The position numbers and the translations under genes were made by a program. A stretch of DNA of 20,389 nt from Paracamarosporium sp. OC-R06-R3 (Eukaryota > Ascomycota > Dothideomycetes > Pleosporales > Didymosphaeriaceae), in contig JACVRA010000675.1 of the NCBI GenBank assembly GCA_019828545.1, positions 1 through 20,389 of the forward strand. The letters run 5' to 3'. Positions 8,030 to 17,835 of this stretch are shown here, piece after piece (position 1 is the first letter of the stretch; every line of letters starts with the position of its first letter). Under the pieces are notes generated by a model. The model saw only the letters and a list, made by a program, of their open reading frames with translations, ran no database searches and had not been told where the DNA came from.

Positions 8030-11000
8030 ATACCTACATACAATCAATCAACGACGCTCGTTCCTATTATAGCGACTAAATCTAATCCTACGACCACACG
8101 CGTTACTGTAGTCCTTAGCAAGCCTGAGGACTGGCAGGCTTAGATCTTTCTTCGCAAGGACGCTGCGCAACAGCATGATTTATGGCAGTATTGCAACCCT
8201 GATATTGCTACAGCTGACTTGCCTCTACTAATAGAGCCTATCGAGCCTGTAGCGCACACGTACAAAGTCAACAAGGCACTCGGTACGATATACACCGACG
8301 TCGACCTTAACAACAACGAATTCCGACGCTATTAATTTGCGTACGACCGATACGAGAAGCAGTATATCCACTACCTTAAGTAGAAGCAGGCGCTGCAGAA
8401 TCTAAACACAGATATTAGCAAGACGATTGCTAAACGCCACATCTACTTGCTGTATAACAAGGATACACCGCACGCGCGGCTTGTCTTCCTCAAGAAGCAC
8501 CTAGCGCCGTCGACAGTAGCTCACCGACGTGATCTGATTAATAAGTACAAGCGCCTATATGTTCCACCAAAATCCTGCAGCCTTAAGGACTGGCTGCGAT
8601 TATGGATTGAAATTACTTAGCAATGCGCTAAGATTAATCTACCTAATGTTAAAGGTACACGCGCGCAAGAAGACTTTCTCACAGCCGTCAAAGGCGTTGA
8701 CCTAGAGTACGCAACGCCCAAGCTAATCAAGCTATTTAAGCACGAAAACAATAATACGTAAGTAGCTACCCTAGAGAGCTACGTTACTACCTATACAACG
8801 TACGTTCGACGCGTCCGACCTACTTCGCAGAGGCTCACTAGCATAGCGGGCGACCTTAAAGCGGCGAAGACACAGAATAACAATAAAGATAGTAGCAAGG
8901 GTACTTAAGGCCAAGCGCTAAGAAGTAATTGCCTTTGTAGCTAGAAGCACTAGTATAGCAATTGCTTTTACCTTAATAAGGACTTCTATCTTCGTCTAAG
9001 CAACTTTTAAGAAAAGCCTGCTGTCCGTCAGCGTATCAATTAGGCTCTGCGAGACGACCCTAGGCTAAAGGCGCGCATTGAGCAGTCAATCAACGATCTC
9101 AATAAGCGATTTCCGAAGAAAACACCTGCTGCTGCTGCTGCTATTGATCTTGACGATGGACGCCCACCAAGCAACGGTGAAGCCTTTACAATAGGCCTAT
9201 ATAGTATAGCAAGCAAGGTCTTAGCCGCTCTAGTTAACTACAACGCGGTCCTGCTGAGCGAACTAACCATTGCAGCAATTAACGACTGCAGCGTGAGCCT
9301 ACTGAATGAGCTGACTATTGCTGTAATCAACAACCACACGGTAACGCTCTAAGATCGTTGGATCCTTGACCCAGGCTCCAATACCCACGTTATCAACACG
9401 AGCGACTGGGTAGGCTGGGAGCAGGAGCGCGTTGAGGATACCGGCATAACTGTCGGAGCAGGCAAGCACCAGTACGAAATTAAGGCCTGGGGCAAAATGA
9501 CCCTCATGGTCAATACACCAAAAGGCATCATGCCAACGTTAATTACTTATATAGCCCTAGTACCTGGCTTTATCACCAGCGTCGTTGGTCTTAGACGCTA
9601 CTGCGATATCGGTATCCACTTTGACTCAGGTTGAGATGCGCTGTACAACGAACACGGCGTCATTGCTCACCTGGGGTATTGCAAGGGCCACTGGCTTGTC
9701 GACGTAGATGCTTCTCGTCGTCTAATAAAGTCGTCTTTGTTCACAATGCCTGTCTAAACACGCCCGTCAGAGGCACTAAAGAAGGCTTAAGTGCTCACAT
9801 TAGTAGAGGCCTATACAATTTAGGGCCACCCAGGCCGTAAAGCCGTCGATTACCTTGCTGATAACGTTGAAGGCGTAAAGTTAATTAGTCCAGCTGATTA
9901 AGCCTTCTATCAGGTCTACACTGAATTGAAATTGACTGAACAAGTCTCTTGCCGTACGCCAGAGGACGCCGTCCGTCCCTTCTATCGTATCTTGATTGAT
10001 ATTATACAGCTGCGCTAGCAGGGAGAGGCCTGTTATAATGGCGATAAGTGGGGTGCTCATGCTATCTGTTAACATTCACGTTGGCACGAAGTAGAGACCT
10101 TTCCAATAAAGTTAAAAGCCCAGCTACGCCGCTAGCTGTAAAATACTATACGACGTATCTAGCGTTAGTACAATTACAACGTAATTGCGATTAAGCTTAA
10201 TGCTGAGTAAAGCCTCATCTACTTTATAGAGCAGCTCTGCGTTGACCTAGGTATATGATTCGAGCTGCGCGCTCCAGATACTCCTGCGTAGAATGGGGGT
10301 GCTAAGGTCGCTGGCAAGCTGCTTATAACGAAGGCCTGCGCCTTACGCCTTTAAGGCAACCTTCCAGAGCGATTAGCAAACGAGATAATAAAGACAGTAG
10401 TATACCTACTTAATTAAATGCCATCCAAGGTCATTAATTAGTGCACGCCGTACGAAATTGTCTAGAACAAGAAGCCTATTGTCAGCCATCTTCGTCCTAT
10501 CAGCTGTCGCGCGTACGTTCTCAATAAGCACCTGCCGCGAGGCGCAAAAACAGCCTCCTGAGCGCTGATCAGCCACCTCGTAGGCTACGACAGTACTAAT
10601 ATCTACCGCATCTAGCTACCTACAAAGGATTGCGTTATTTGAACGCGAGACGTGGTGTTTGACACGTCTACATTCTACGAAGGCCGCAACGGCTACGTAG
10701 ATAACGCAGTGATTGAAGAGGTAATTGAGTTGCTTAACGTTCTAGAGTAATATAAAACCAACGTCTCTATTGAGGAGCTTCTTACTACTCGCCAGCAGCG
10801 TATCTACGAAGCTGCGCCTAACACAGCACCAGCGCCTGCAGTATAGTCTATTAAGTAGCCGTCGGTGGGGGGTGGAGGATCTTAATATCAATTACCTTTT
10901 GACAATTTTGTAGAAGTAATACCTCTTGATCAAACGCCTCTCGATCGCACAGCAGACTACCTTGTAGGACGCTACAATGATCGCTATTTTTGACCTACTG

Positions 11001-12931
11001 TTACACAGTAAGAGGTTACTGGTTAATTAGCCGCTGATATTAAAGGTTATATACCTAACTAACGCAGCAACAACGCTCCGCAGCGTTAAGATGTAAATAT
11101 ATTATAAGAAAACGTACTTACTACAAAGCACGTTTAAAAGCCAACGAACCTTGGCAACCCACAAACTTACACTATTTAGCTAGAAGCTCAAAACGTTTCT
11201 TACTACCTACATACCTTTGCTGTTATAACGACCTATGGCGAGGCAAAGGACAACTTATGCATTTATTAAAGCCAGCTACCAGCTGCCCTAAAGCACCTTA
11301 GCCAGCTGAAATCACATCTACACGGCGCTGAGTTTATAAAGGCTGCTGAGCGTGAGTATTACGAAATCTAGAGTAAAGGCTGCTTCCGCAGGACCTCAGC
11401 AATACATCAATCTACGCAGGCCGAAGGCGTCGACGTGATCCCACTTATGTGGGTGTTCACATACAAGTTCGATAAGGATGGATATCTATATAAGTACAAG
11501 GCTCGCCTTGTCGCACGCGGAGACCTGCAGGAGCAATACGGAGACACCTACGCCGCTACGCTCACTGCCCACACCTTCCGAGCAATCGTCGCAATTGCTA
11601 ACTACTTTAGCCTAGAGCTGAAGCAGTACGACGTACCAAACGCCTTTCTTAACGCTATACTTAATTAAAAGCTATACGCTGAGACTCCTAGCGTATTTAA
11701 GGAAGCAGATGGCGATCTACTAGAGGTGCTCTGCGCTATCTACGGCCTCAAGGACGCTCCGCTTCTCTGGTATAATACATTCTAAGCAGCAGTAGAGCTG
11801 CTAGGCCTCAAACGCGTTGAAGGCTTTCCTTGCCTATACGTCAATAATTGGCTTATTCTATTCGTCTACGTTAATAATATCGTGATGTTCTACCATCCAT
11901 CGAACGCCTATCTTCACCAAGGCTTTGAATAGAAGCTAAAGAATTAATTTGGCCTTAAAGCTATAGGAGACCTATCCTGGTTCCTAGGCGTCCGCGTCGT
12001 TCGCGATCGCCAGTAGAAGAAGATCTAGCTTATTTAAGACACGTATATTAATAAGGTTTGCAAGAAATACAGTATACAGCTAGTGGGCAAAAGGCCTATC
12101 CATCCGCTTACCGTTAATTCCCTTGACAAGTCGATTAAGGAGCCTAACGCTTCCCGTACGAAGCTTTATCAGAAGCTCATTAGCTACCTGGCCTACATCA
12201 CCTACTAGACGCGACCTAACGTCGCTCGCAGCCACGTTGTTCTTGCTTGCCACCTTATAAATCCAGGGCAATCGTATATCGCAGCCGTGCAACGCGTCTG
12301 GCGATACCTGCTTGCAACTTAACACTATGCTATCGAGGGCTCCTACGACGACTCTATTACAGAGGTTCTATCTGACGATCAAGGCTATCGCGATCCTCTG
12401 TTCTTTGGCGCATTAGATGCCTCATACGCGGACGATCAGGATACGCGTTGAAGTTTACAAGGACAGTGCTTCTTTCTATATAGGATAATTATTAATTAGA
12501 AAGCGACCGTCCAGCGCACAGTTACCAAGTCTACTACTAAGTTAGAGCTGCTATTAATCTTATTTGCTGGCTCTTAGATGGCTGAGTGGATTCGGTTCTT
12601 CAACAGTATCTTATTTAAATCAGGCATACTACCTACTATCTACTGCGATAATTAACAAACTGTTAGTATTATCAACAAGGATCTTAATCAGCTTCACACT
12701 AAGGTTCGCCACGTTGATATCCATCAGATATGGGTTCGACAAGAGGCAGAGGCTCAGAGACTCGCTGTCAAATGGATCCCTACTGATTAGATGCCTGCTG
12801 ACGGTCTTACCAAGATCCTCTCGCGTTCAAAACATCAGGAGTTTATTCGACAGCTCCACCTTGTTAATATCGCACAGCGCCTCCACGGCAGCGTTGATAG
12901 CGATATCACTGACTTTGTGTATCCTATCTGA
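8030..12931 (+). pseudogene. Copia gag-pol polyprotein, riddled with stops
   Basis: One frame of 1633 codons ending in TGA at 12929-12931. The likely start is ATA at 8030-8032, probably a former ATG. Visible domains are: gag, with a degenerate zinc knuckle near 8925-8965 (C-x-C-x3-H-x4-C); protease active site WILDPGSNTHV near 9359-9391; a GHPG pre-integrase motif near 9820; an integrase core with TPA-x-NGGAK near 10280-10306; reverse transcriptase around 11435-11900 (KARLVARGDLQ, YDVPNAFLNA, YGLKDAPLLWY, YVNN); and RNase H around 12410-12830 (DASYADD, YCDN, MPADGLTK). I counted roughly 54 TAA/TAG and 6 TGA stops. The YVDD box reads YVNN (11867-11878) and the third integrase acid is Lys (10304-10306), both explained by TpG to TpA. 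TGA stops in Arg contexts look like CGA to TGA. Confidence 0.93.
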
Positions 12932-12979
12932 TCAATTGAACAAGCTTTCAGCTTCATATCGATCTTATATCGAGCACAT

Positions 12980-12992
12980 GAAGCTGAGGGGG
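12980..12992 (+). other. Polypurine tract of the Copia element
   Basis: The purine-rich run GAAGCTGAGGGGG ends two bases before the 3' LTR, the position expected for the plus-strand primer. It is interrupted by a pyrimidine pair, so the functional tract may be only GAGGGGG. Confidence 0.55.
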
Positions 12993-12994
12993 TG

Positions 12995-13171
12995 TGTGAG
13001 GTTTCGGATATGAGCCATGAAGCATAGGCCACCTTATGGATCACCTCAGGTGCCACTTGCGTGACTCTGGTACGTGATCAGATCATCAAGGCAGTACAGT
13101 ATATAGCTTCCACAACGTAGCTACTCAATAAACAACGCTTTGCCTCAATACTCTATCAATTCAATCTTCTA
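12995..13171 (+). repeat. 3' LTR of the Copia element
   Basis: 177 bases, matching the 5' LTR at all but one position by eye (C at 13157 versus T). Near identity means the LTRs were made recently, because both are copied from one template at insertion. It ends CTTCTA and is followed by the TGAAT duplication. Confidence 0.93.
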
Positions 13172-13176
13172 TGAAT
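13172..13176. repeat. Right target-site duplication (TGAAT)
   Basis: Exact copy of 7787-7791 immediately after the 3' LTR, confirming a single clean insertion with no later rearrangement between the LTRs. Confidence 0.92.
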
Positions 13177-13630
13177 CGTAAACGATATGTCAGATATATC
13201 TTCCAAGATACATCATAGATGATTTTCGTACGGAAGAGCATTAAGTCTATTCAAAGGATACCAAAGTTTGTTTATCTACATAGTGATAGCTAGTATAGGA
13301 CACGAGTGAAGCAATGCTAGTTCGGTGACAGCCAGAAGTCTCTATGCACCTTATTACGGATTTCTCGGCTTGGGTTTTCGGGGCATGAATTTTGGGAGAT
13401 TTCTAGGAGAAATATTCTGGCCCCACCTCTAGCCTCTCAATTGCGAAACTACGACACATCTAATCTTTTGGTCTTCGACGTGGACTACACTTTACTGAAT
13501 ACAACACGTTATAAAGAAATTTTTAACTAGTATAGTAACGAGAGAATACGACTCATACAACTGCCTGCACGGTTCCCCAAAATCTTGCTACGGTATAGAA
13601 CGATGAGTGTCCAAGAACCTTGGAAATTTC
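13177..13630. other. Intergenic, no gene recognised
   Basis: About 450 bases between the Copia element and the stop of the repeat-bearing secreted protein gene. Stops are frequent in all frames and I see no conserved motif. It should contain the 3' untranslated region of the minus-strand gene. Confidence 0.5.
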
Positions 13631-14760
13631 TCATTTCTTAGAGTTGGAGAGCTCGTTTCCAGCCTCGTCAAGCTCTACGACTCCGTGTTTGCCAGAGCTG
13701 GATAGCTCGTTGCCAGCCTCGTTGAGTTCCACGACCGAACGCTTTTCTGAGCGGGCGAGTTCATTGCCAGCTTCGTCAAGCATGACAATCGCGCGCTTCA
13801 CCTCCTCAGCGTCGGGAGGAATCTCCGGCCATGCGAGGTCCTCAGGATCGATGTTCCATTGCACAGATTCGAGGTCACGCTTGGTACCCTTCTGCGTTGC
13901 GTGATAGTACCTGCCCTCGGACTTAACATAGTAATAAACCAACTGCGCAAGGACGACCCCTACTGCTCCTAGAACGTCAAATTTTTTGTTATCACCGCAC
14001 TTCGAGAGATCATTCTCATGCCAAGCCCTACACATTTCTCCCATAAGGTGTTCGTCACTAATACCTATCAGTAAGATTGACCGTGCTGACGATAGGTAGA
14101 TTTGCTTCTTACTCCGCGCGAATCTGTATTTCGAACCATTTGTTATAACCAATGACATCACCACCATAGTTGCCATTGTACCCGTTTGTAATGCATCCTG
14201 CTTGACCTGAATAGTGTCAGCGAAAATTACAACAATGGAGAGAAAAGGTATTGTCAACTCACTTTTTTGTTGTGCTTGCGGACCACCCGTGAGATATCTA
14301 TGCTCATTGGGTTGCAATCTCACGCTTCTCCAGGGAAAATCTTCTGGGCTTATGTTTGAGTCGCTAGCTCTCGTGGTACCGTATTGTTCGAGTTTATCGT
14401 CGTGAAATGGCTCATTGCCTGCCCCGCCTTCTTTAGTCTGCGTCGAACCAAAAGTATTGTCGTCGGGCCCTCGCTGACTGAGATTCCTTTTTAGCTACGA
14501 TCAGGAATTCTGTTCCATGAGCGAGATACTGACAAGATACTCGAGCCAATTATACAGAGCATTATGTAGCAGTCGATCTCGGCGAGATCTGTCCAACCTT
14601 CGATTCTGAACACCCCGCGTCTTGGGTGATCTCTGCTATTTCCGTCTCCATATGTGACACGCTTTGCGAGAGAATTTGGAGTCACATCGCTGACTGGTGC
14701 AGCAAGTGTTACAGACCATGTGAAAGATAGAAAAATGGTACAAATTCTAAGGGAAAGCAT
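13631..14760 (-). CDS. Secreted proprotein with C-terminal Kex2-type tandem repeats, four exons
   Basis: Proposed exons are 14760-14530, 14473-14263, 14206-14113 and 14057-13631, giving 320 residues. Introns are 55-56 bases: GTATCT...TCAG, GTGAGT...GCTGACACTATTCAG and GTAAGA...TTACTGAT...TTAG. All phases agree, and the frame runs open across exon 2, where the unspliced reading fails. A signal peptide (1-20, cleavage after TLA) is followed by a propeptide ending LAKR (31-34). The body has five cysteines (64, 69, 152, 188, 199) and a hydrophobic stretch FDVLGAVGVVLAQLVYYYV near 207-225. A TKR site (237-239) precedes three 18-residue repeats of the form VVELDEAGNELSSSG, from 266 to 318, led by KR, KR and KH and closed by KK. 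The first intron is less certain; an alternative, 14498-14431, gives 316 residues. I do not recognise the family. The layout suggests a precursor cut into small peptides by Kex2. Confidence 0.75.
13634..13798 (-). repeat. 54-base in-frame tandem repeat, three units
   Basis: Coding repeat at the 3' end of the secreted-protein gene. Units are 13798-13745, 13744-13691 and 13690-13640 (the last one codon shorter), then two Lys codons. The core DEAGNEL or NEAGNEL is invariant but for one Asp/Asn change, while the residues after it vary (ARSE, SSSG, SNS). Confidence 0.9.
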
Positions 14761-15326
14761 GATGTGAGGGGTGTAATCTTTGAAAGAGACTTAAGTACAA
14801 TTGACTGTCAAGTAAATATGTGGCGTGACGAGTTTTTCTAAGCTGTATTGAGAATAGAACAGGGTTGGGAAATTCAAAGACCTGGTGGAAATGCGATCTC
14901 ATTATGTATTCTTCCGAGAAGACGCTACATAAGACCACAATAACCTATCCTTTTTGGAACAAATGACAGATTTCAAGCAGGGTCTCATAAAGGTCGCGTG
15001 CGTCAGTCCTAGCGTATTGAACTGCCTAGTGGAGTGGGATCTGGTAATAAGTTGAGGTTCCGGATGATCAGTAGGACTTGGCAGCAAGAACGCGTCAAAG
15101 GCTCACATAAATCCGCCTTGTTCAGTAGCTGTTCAATCATACGTGCATTATTACCTGCTGGATTAAAGACACTCAATGTAGGACTATAGATGTGAACACG
15201 TGGAACGCGTGATCATCAAGATATCTTGGCAGTAAGTGGAGAGGTTTCTGCATGTCCTAAAACCAAATAGTTCTATTACGGTACTCTCGTAAGCCTGCCC
15301 CAAGACCCACCAACCACACCGCGTTC
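14761..15326. promoter_or_regulatory. Left part of the spacer between two divergent secreted-protein genes
   Basis: Non-coding by inspection. It must include the promoter of the minus-strand proprotein gene. Short open frames here overlap on both strands and lack protein-like composition. No recognised motif or RNA gene. Confidence 0.45.
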
Positions 15327-15428
15327 ACTACACCACATTCACCACGCCACACTCACCACGCCACACTCACCACGCCACACTCACCACGCCACAATCACCA
15401 CGCCATACTCACCACGCCATACTCACCA
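15327..15428. repeat. 14-base minisatellite (ACCACGCCACACTC)n
   Basis: Seven 14-base units plus a partial one: a diverged first unit at 15327-15340, then units starting at 15341, 15355, 15369, 15383, 15397 and 15411, and a degraded tail from 15425. Three consecutive units are identical; later ones carry single changes (CACAATC, CATACTC). The unit is strongly C/A on this strand and free of G except for one CpG. Fourteen is not a multiple of three, so the array is not a coding repeat. It lies about 470 bases upstream of the cysteine-rich protein gene. Confidence 0.92.
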
Positions 15429-15893
15429 ACTATACCACATGAACCAAAACACAAAGTTGTTGAACAGGACACGGAATGATGTACACGTGTTGACTTGAAT
15501 GTAACAGAAAAGTGAAATAGGGGCTATTCTGTCATCTATCCTCATACGTCCAATCAATGATGCTTTCGAATTGCGTCATGTTTTTGCATTGATGATAAGG
15601 TGAAATTTAGCTTTGTCTACTCGGCGCCCAGCTTCTACGTGTACATTCCTACGATCGACAATGACGACTTTGAGAGACATGTGTTCAGGCTGTGCACAGC
15701 AACGACCATCTTCACCATAGATCGTCGGGCGAGAACTGTACATAAAAAAGGTCAAGAGTATCCGTCTCATAAAGTTACAACACAATAATCAAGTCAAGAT
15801 CAATAAATTACTTTACTTAACTCCAACACTTCTCTATTTTCTATATCGTTGACTCAACATTTGTCTTCTACAAAGTTCAATACAAGACTTACA
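15429..15893 (+). promoter_or_regulatory. Upstream region of the cysteine-rich secreted protein gene
   Basis: About 465 bases with no convincing gene; short open frames on both strands overlap each other. The last 100 bases are AT-rich with a pyrimidine-rich CTCCAACACTTCTC stretch before the start, a common feature of fungal core promoters. No specific operator recognised. Confidence 0.4.
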
Positions 15894-16530
15894 ATGCAAT
15901 TTTCGACTGTCACTCTTCTCATGACCAGCCTCATGGCAAACGGTTTGACAGCTACTCCTTTTGCTATAGGCGAGGAGACCAGCCTTATTGAGCTGGACGT
16001 TGAACAACGCGAAGGTGGATCCATCGTCCAGTACGGAGAAAGTAAGAGGTCCGTAGCTCTACGAGCGGATTGCGGAGGATGGTTCCAGCCGAAATGCCCC
16101 AAGAGCTGTAGAGTCAACGATATCAACTCACCCGAATGTGACGACAAAAACGGCGGGACCAACACGGTCTGCGAGAGCCTTGTTAATGACCTTTACGGAA
16201 ATAGAGAGACTATACTACAAGACAAGACTCAAAAGCTCTGCTGGAAAAACGAGGACGGAAAGACTGGATGCTGCATCAAGTGGACGAAGACGGTGCCGGG
16301 CATCACTAAGGGAGATTTGATTGAGCGAGCCGATAAGAGTATGTGGACATCGTATCTTGGGTGATTAGCCTCATGTGTTCAATCGATCATGCTAACATCT
16401 CGTAGTCAAGTCAGCATGCGACACCGATGGCATTTCAGGAAAGTACAATACCGTCAATATCCGCAACGTCTGCTTGTCCTATTGCATGTCTTCTGGTGCT
16501 GGATGCAAAGACGAGTCCGACTTTTCATAA
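15894..16530 (+). CDS. Small secreted cysteine-rich protein with Kex2 propeptide, two exons
   Basis: Exon 1 is 15894-16338 and exon 2 is 16406-16530, giving 189 residues. The 67-base intron starts GTATGT, has the branch site GCTAAC at 16391 and ends CGTAG; splicing restores the frame and adds four cysteines. The ATG at 15894 starts the signal peptide (MQFSTVTLLMTSLMANG). A propeptide ends at ESKR (49-52), a Kex2 site. All 12 cysteines follow it: 60, 68, 72, 82, 93, 116, 126, 127, 153, 171, 175 and 182, including an adjacent pair in GCCIKW. The even count and position after the cleavage site fit a disulphide-stabilised extracellular protein of about 137 residues. I do not recognise a characterised family with certainty; effector or antimicrobial roles are guesses. 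No membrane anchor is visible. Confidence 0.82.
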
Positions 16531-17835
16531 GCTAGAAGCGGAAAGAGGGGGAGGGCCTTTATCATGTTCTGAGCATGTGCTGTTGGATTCAGTATCTCTC
16601 TCGTTTGTGGAATGTTTTGTTTTTGAGCTACTGCAAGCGCGGTGTATTCTACCCTATCACTAAGCAAGTATGTTCTAGTCATCTCGTGCAATAGACTGAT
16701 TGAATAATAGAATCTACCTTGGTTAATCCGTGGTCTAAATGCAATATGCAATCAAGGTGAAAAGCATTATATTGACTGCTACTCTATAATATAAAAATAC
16801 ATAAATAGTAAATAATATAAATCAAAACATTATATAAAAAAAGAAAAAGAAAATAAACCTGTGTTACTCGTATTGGATGAAGCTATTACTGGTGGAGTAG
16901 AAGATAAATAATTTCATCTTGTACTATTAGTTACTAGGGAAAAGACCTTAACTACACTCTAACCCTATAATAGGTATACTTAGGAAGTGTGTCAGTTACA
17001 TGAAAAGAGTCTATATCTCGGCTAACCAAAACTCCATTTTCACAACCAAACCATAAAGTTCATGCACATGAAAGACGCGACTCTTGAGCTTATTCTGGTA
17101 TTTTTGTTGATGCTGGGAAACGCTGTTGGTCACGTGCGAGACACAGTAGGTTGCCTGCGTATCATTTATCTTAGTAAGTAAGACGAAACCTGGGGGAAAG
17201 CAGAGCAAGGATTAGCATAATCCCATCCATCTTACGATCGCTGAGTTACCGTCCCAGGTCCGCAAGATTCTCGGGCTGTTTACTGCCATATTAATATTAT
17301 TGAGGCGTGAGAAAGGCAATAACCCCATGAGTGAGAAAACCCTAGCCTGACGAGGGTGCTCCTTTGTGAGCTTATAAGAGGCGTTCTGGGTTGTTGGGGT
17401 TCCCGGAAGATACACAGACTATACCCCGCCCTTGTCCAATTCCGACAAGAAAATGATGTCATGAAGATACCCCATATGTAATGAAACTGATTTCATAGCC
17501 TTACCTTGAGATGATCCGTAGACAATAAATTTGATATTTATTTACGCTATGTACATTGGAGGGCCGCCAAGCGTGACGACGATAAAGCGTTGGTGTGAGG
17601 CGAGCGACATTTCTAATTGGTGGTACGTAATCCCTGTGTCTTACTCGTCGATCAATCGTGTCGCATTGGTGCTGAAGGAAGAAGATCCAAGAATAGATCA
17701 TTTTCCTCTGCGTACTATGACGTCAGAACACGTTGCCTTTTTTCAAGCCACGAGTGATAAGCACGACGATTCTACACCTATTACACGCTTAACCTTCAGA
17801 CTTTCCACGAACAGTTCAATCGCCCAAACTTTAAC
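16531..17835. other. Long AT-rich intergenic region, no gene recognised
   Basis: About 1.3 kb without a convincing gene. 16760-16860 is very AT-rich (runs of A, TATA steps), as often seen in old RIP-degraded or intergenic fungal DNA. Open frames of 60-100 codons occur on both strands near 16430-16750, 17010-17460 and 17530-17840, but overlap each other and show no signal peptide, motif or splice pattern. The last part serves as promoter for the SUKH-domain gene. Confidence 0.5.

Larger units (their letters stand above)
7792..13171 (+). mobile_element. Ty1/Copia LTR retrotransposon, complete but inactivated by point mutation
   Basis: A 5380-base element with two 177-base LTRs (7792-7968, 12995-13171), a primer-binding site, one gag-pol frame, a purine-rich tract and a perfect TGAAT target duplication. 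The order protease, integrase, reverse transcriptase, RNase H in the damaged frame defines the Copia superfamily. The frame keeps register from the gag start region to the natural stop (1633 codons, no net frameshift) yet carries about 60 premature stops, mostly TAA/TAG. Many are readable as Gln (CAA/CAG to TAA/TAG) or Trp (TGG to TAG), which are RIP-type CpA/TpG changes. Many CpA dinucleotides remain, so the damage is partial. It cannot encode functional proteins itself. Confidence 0.95.

Noticed and set aside
9631..9840. Short open frame inside the retrotransposon
   Set aside because: Out of register with gag-pol, which accounts for this stretch.
8030..12931. TAA/TAG might be read as Gln in this element (recoding)
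   Set aside because: About half of the expected Gln codons remain CAA/CAG, some stops sit in Trp or Arg contexts, and catalytic residues are also altered. Host genes in the window use TAA/TAG/TGA as ordinary stops. Mutation explains everything.
12564..13013. Open frame of 149 codons in the Copia 3' part
   Set aside because: It lies in another frame over RNase H and runs into the 3' LTR; the pol frame explains the sequence.
13177..13630. Possible extra exons of the secreted proprotein downstream
   Set aside because: The repeat array ends in KK and a TGA; no donor site near the stop would extend it.
13631..14323. A single unspliced 230-codon gene
   Set aside because: It begins without an ATG, runs through two good introns (GTGAGT...TTCAG and GTAAGA...TTAG) and lacks the signal peptide. 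Splicing gives consistent phases and a more protein-like product.
15327..15428. CRISPR-like array
   Set aside because: Units are contiguous 14-mers with no spacers; it is a minisatellite.
16954..16972. Telomere-like CTAACCCTATAA
   Set aside because: A single imperfect occurrence with no tandem repetition.
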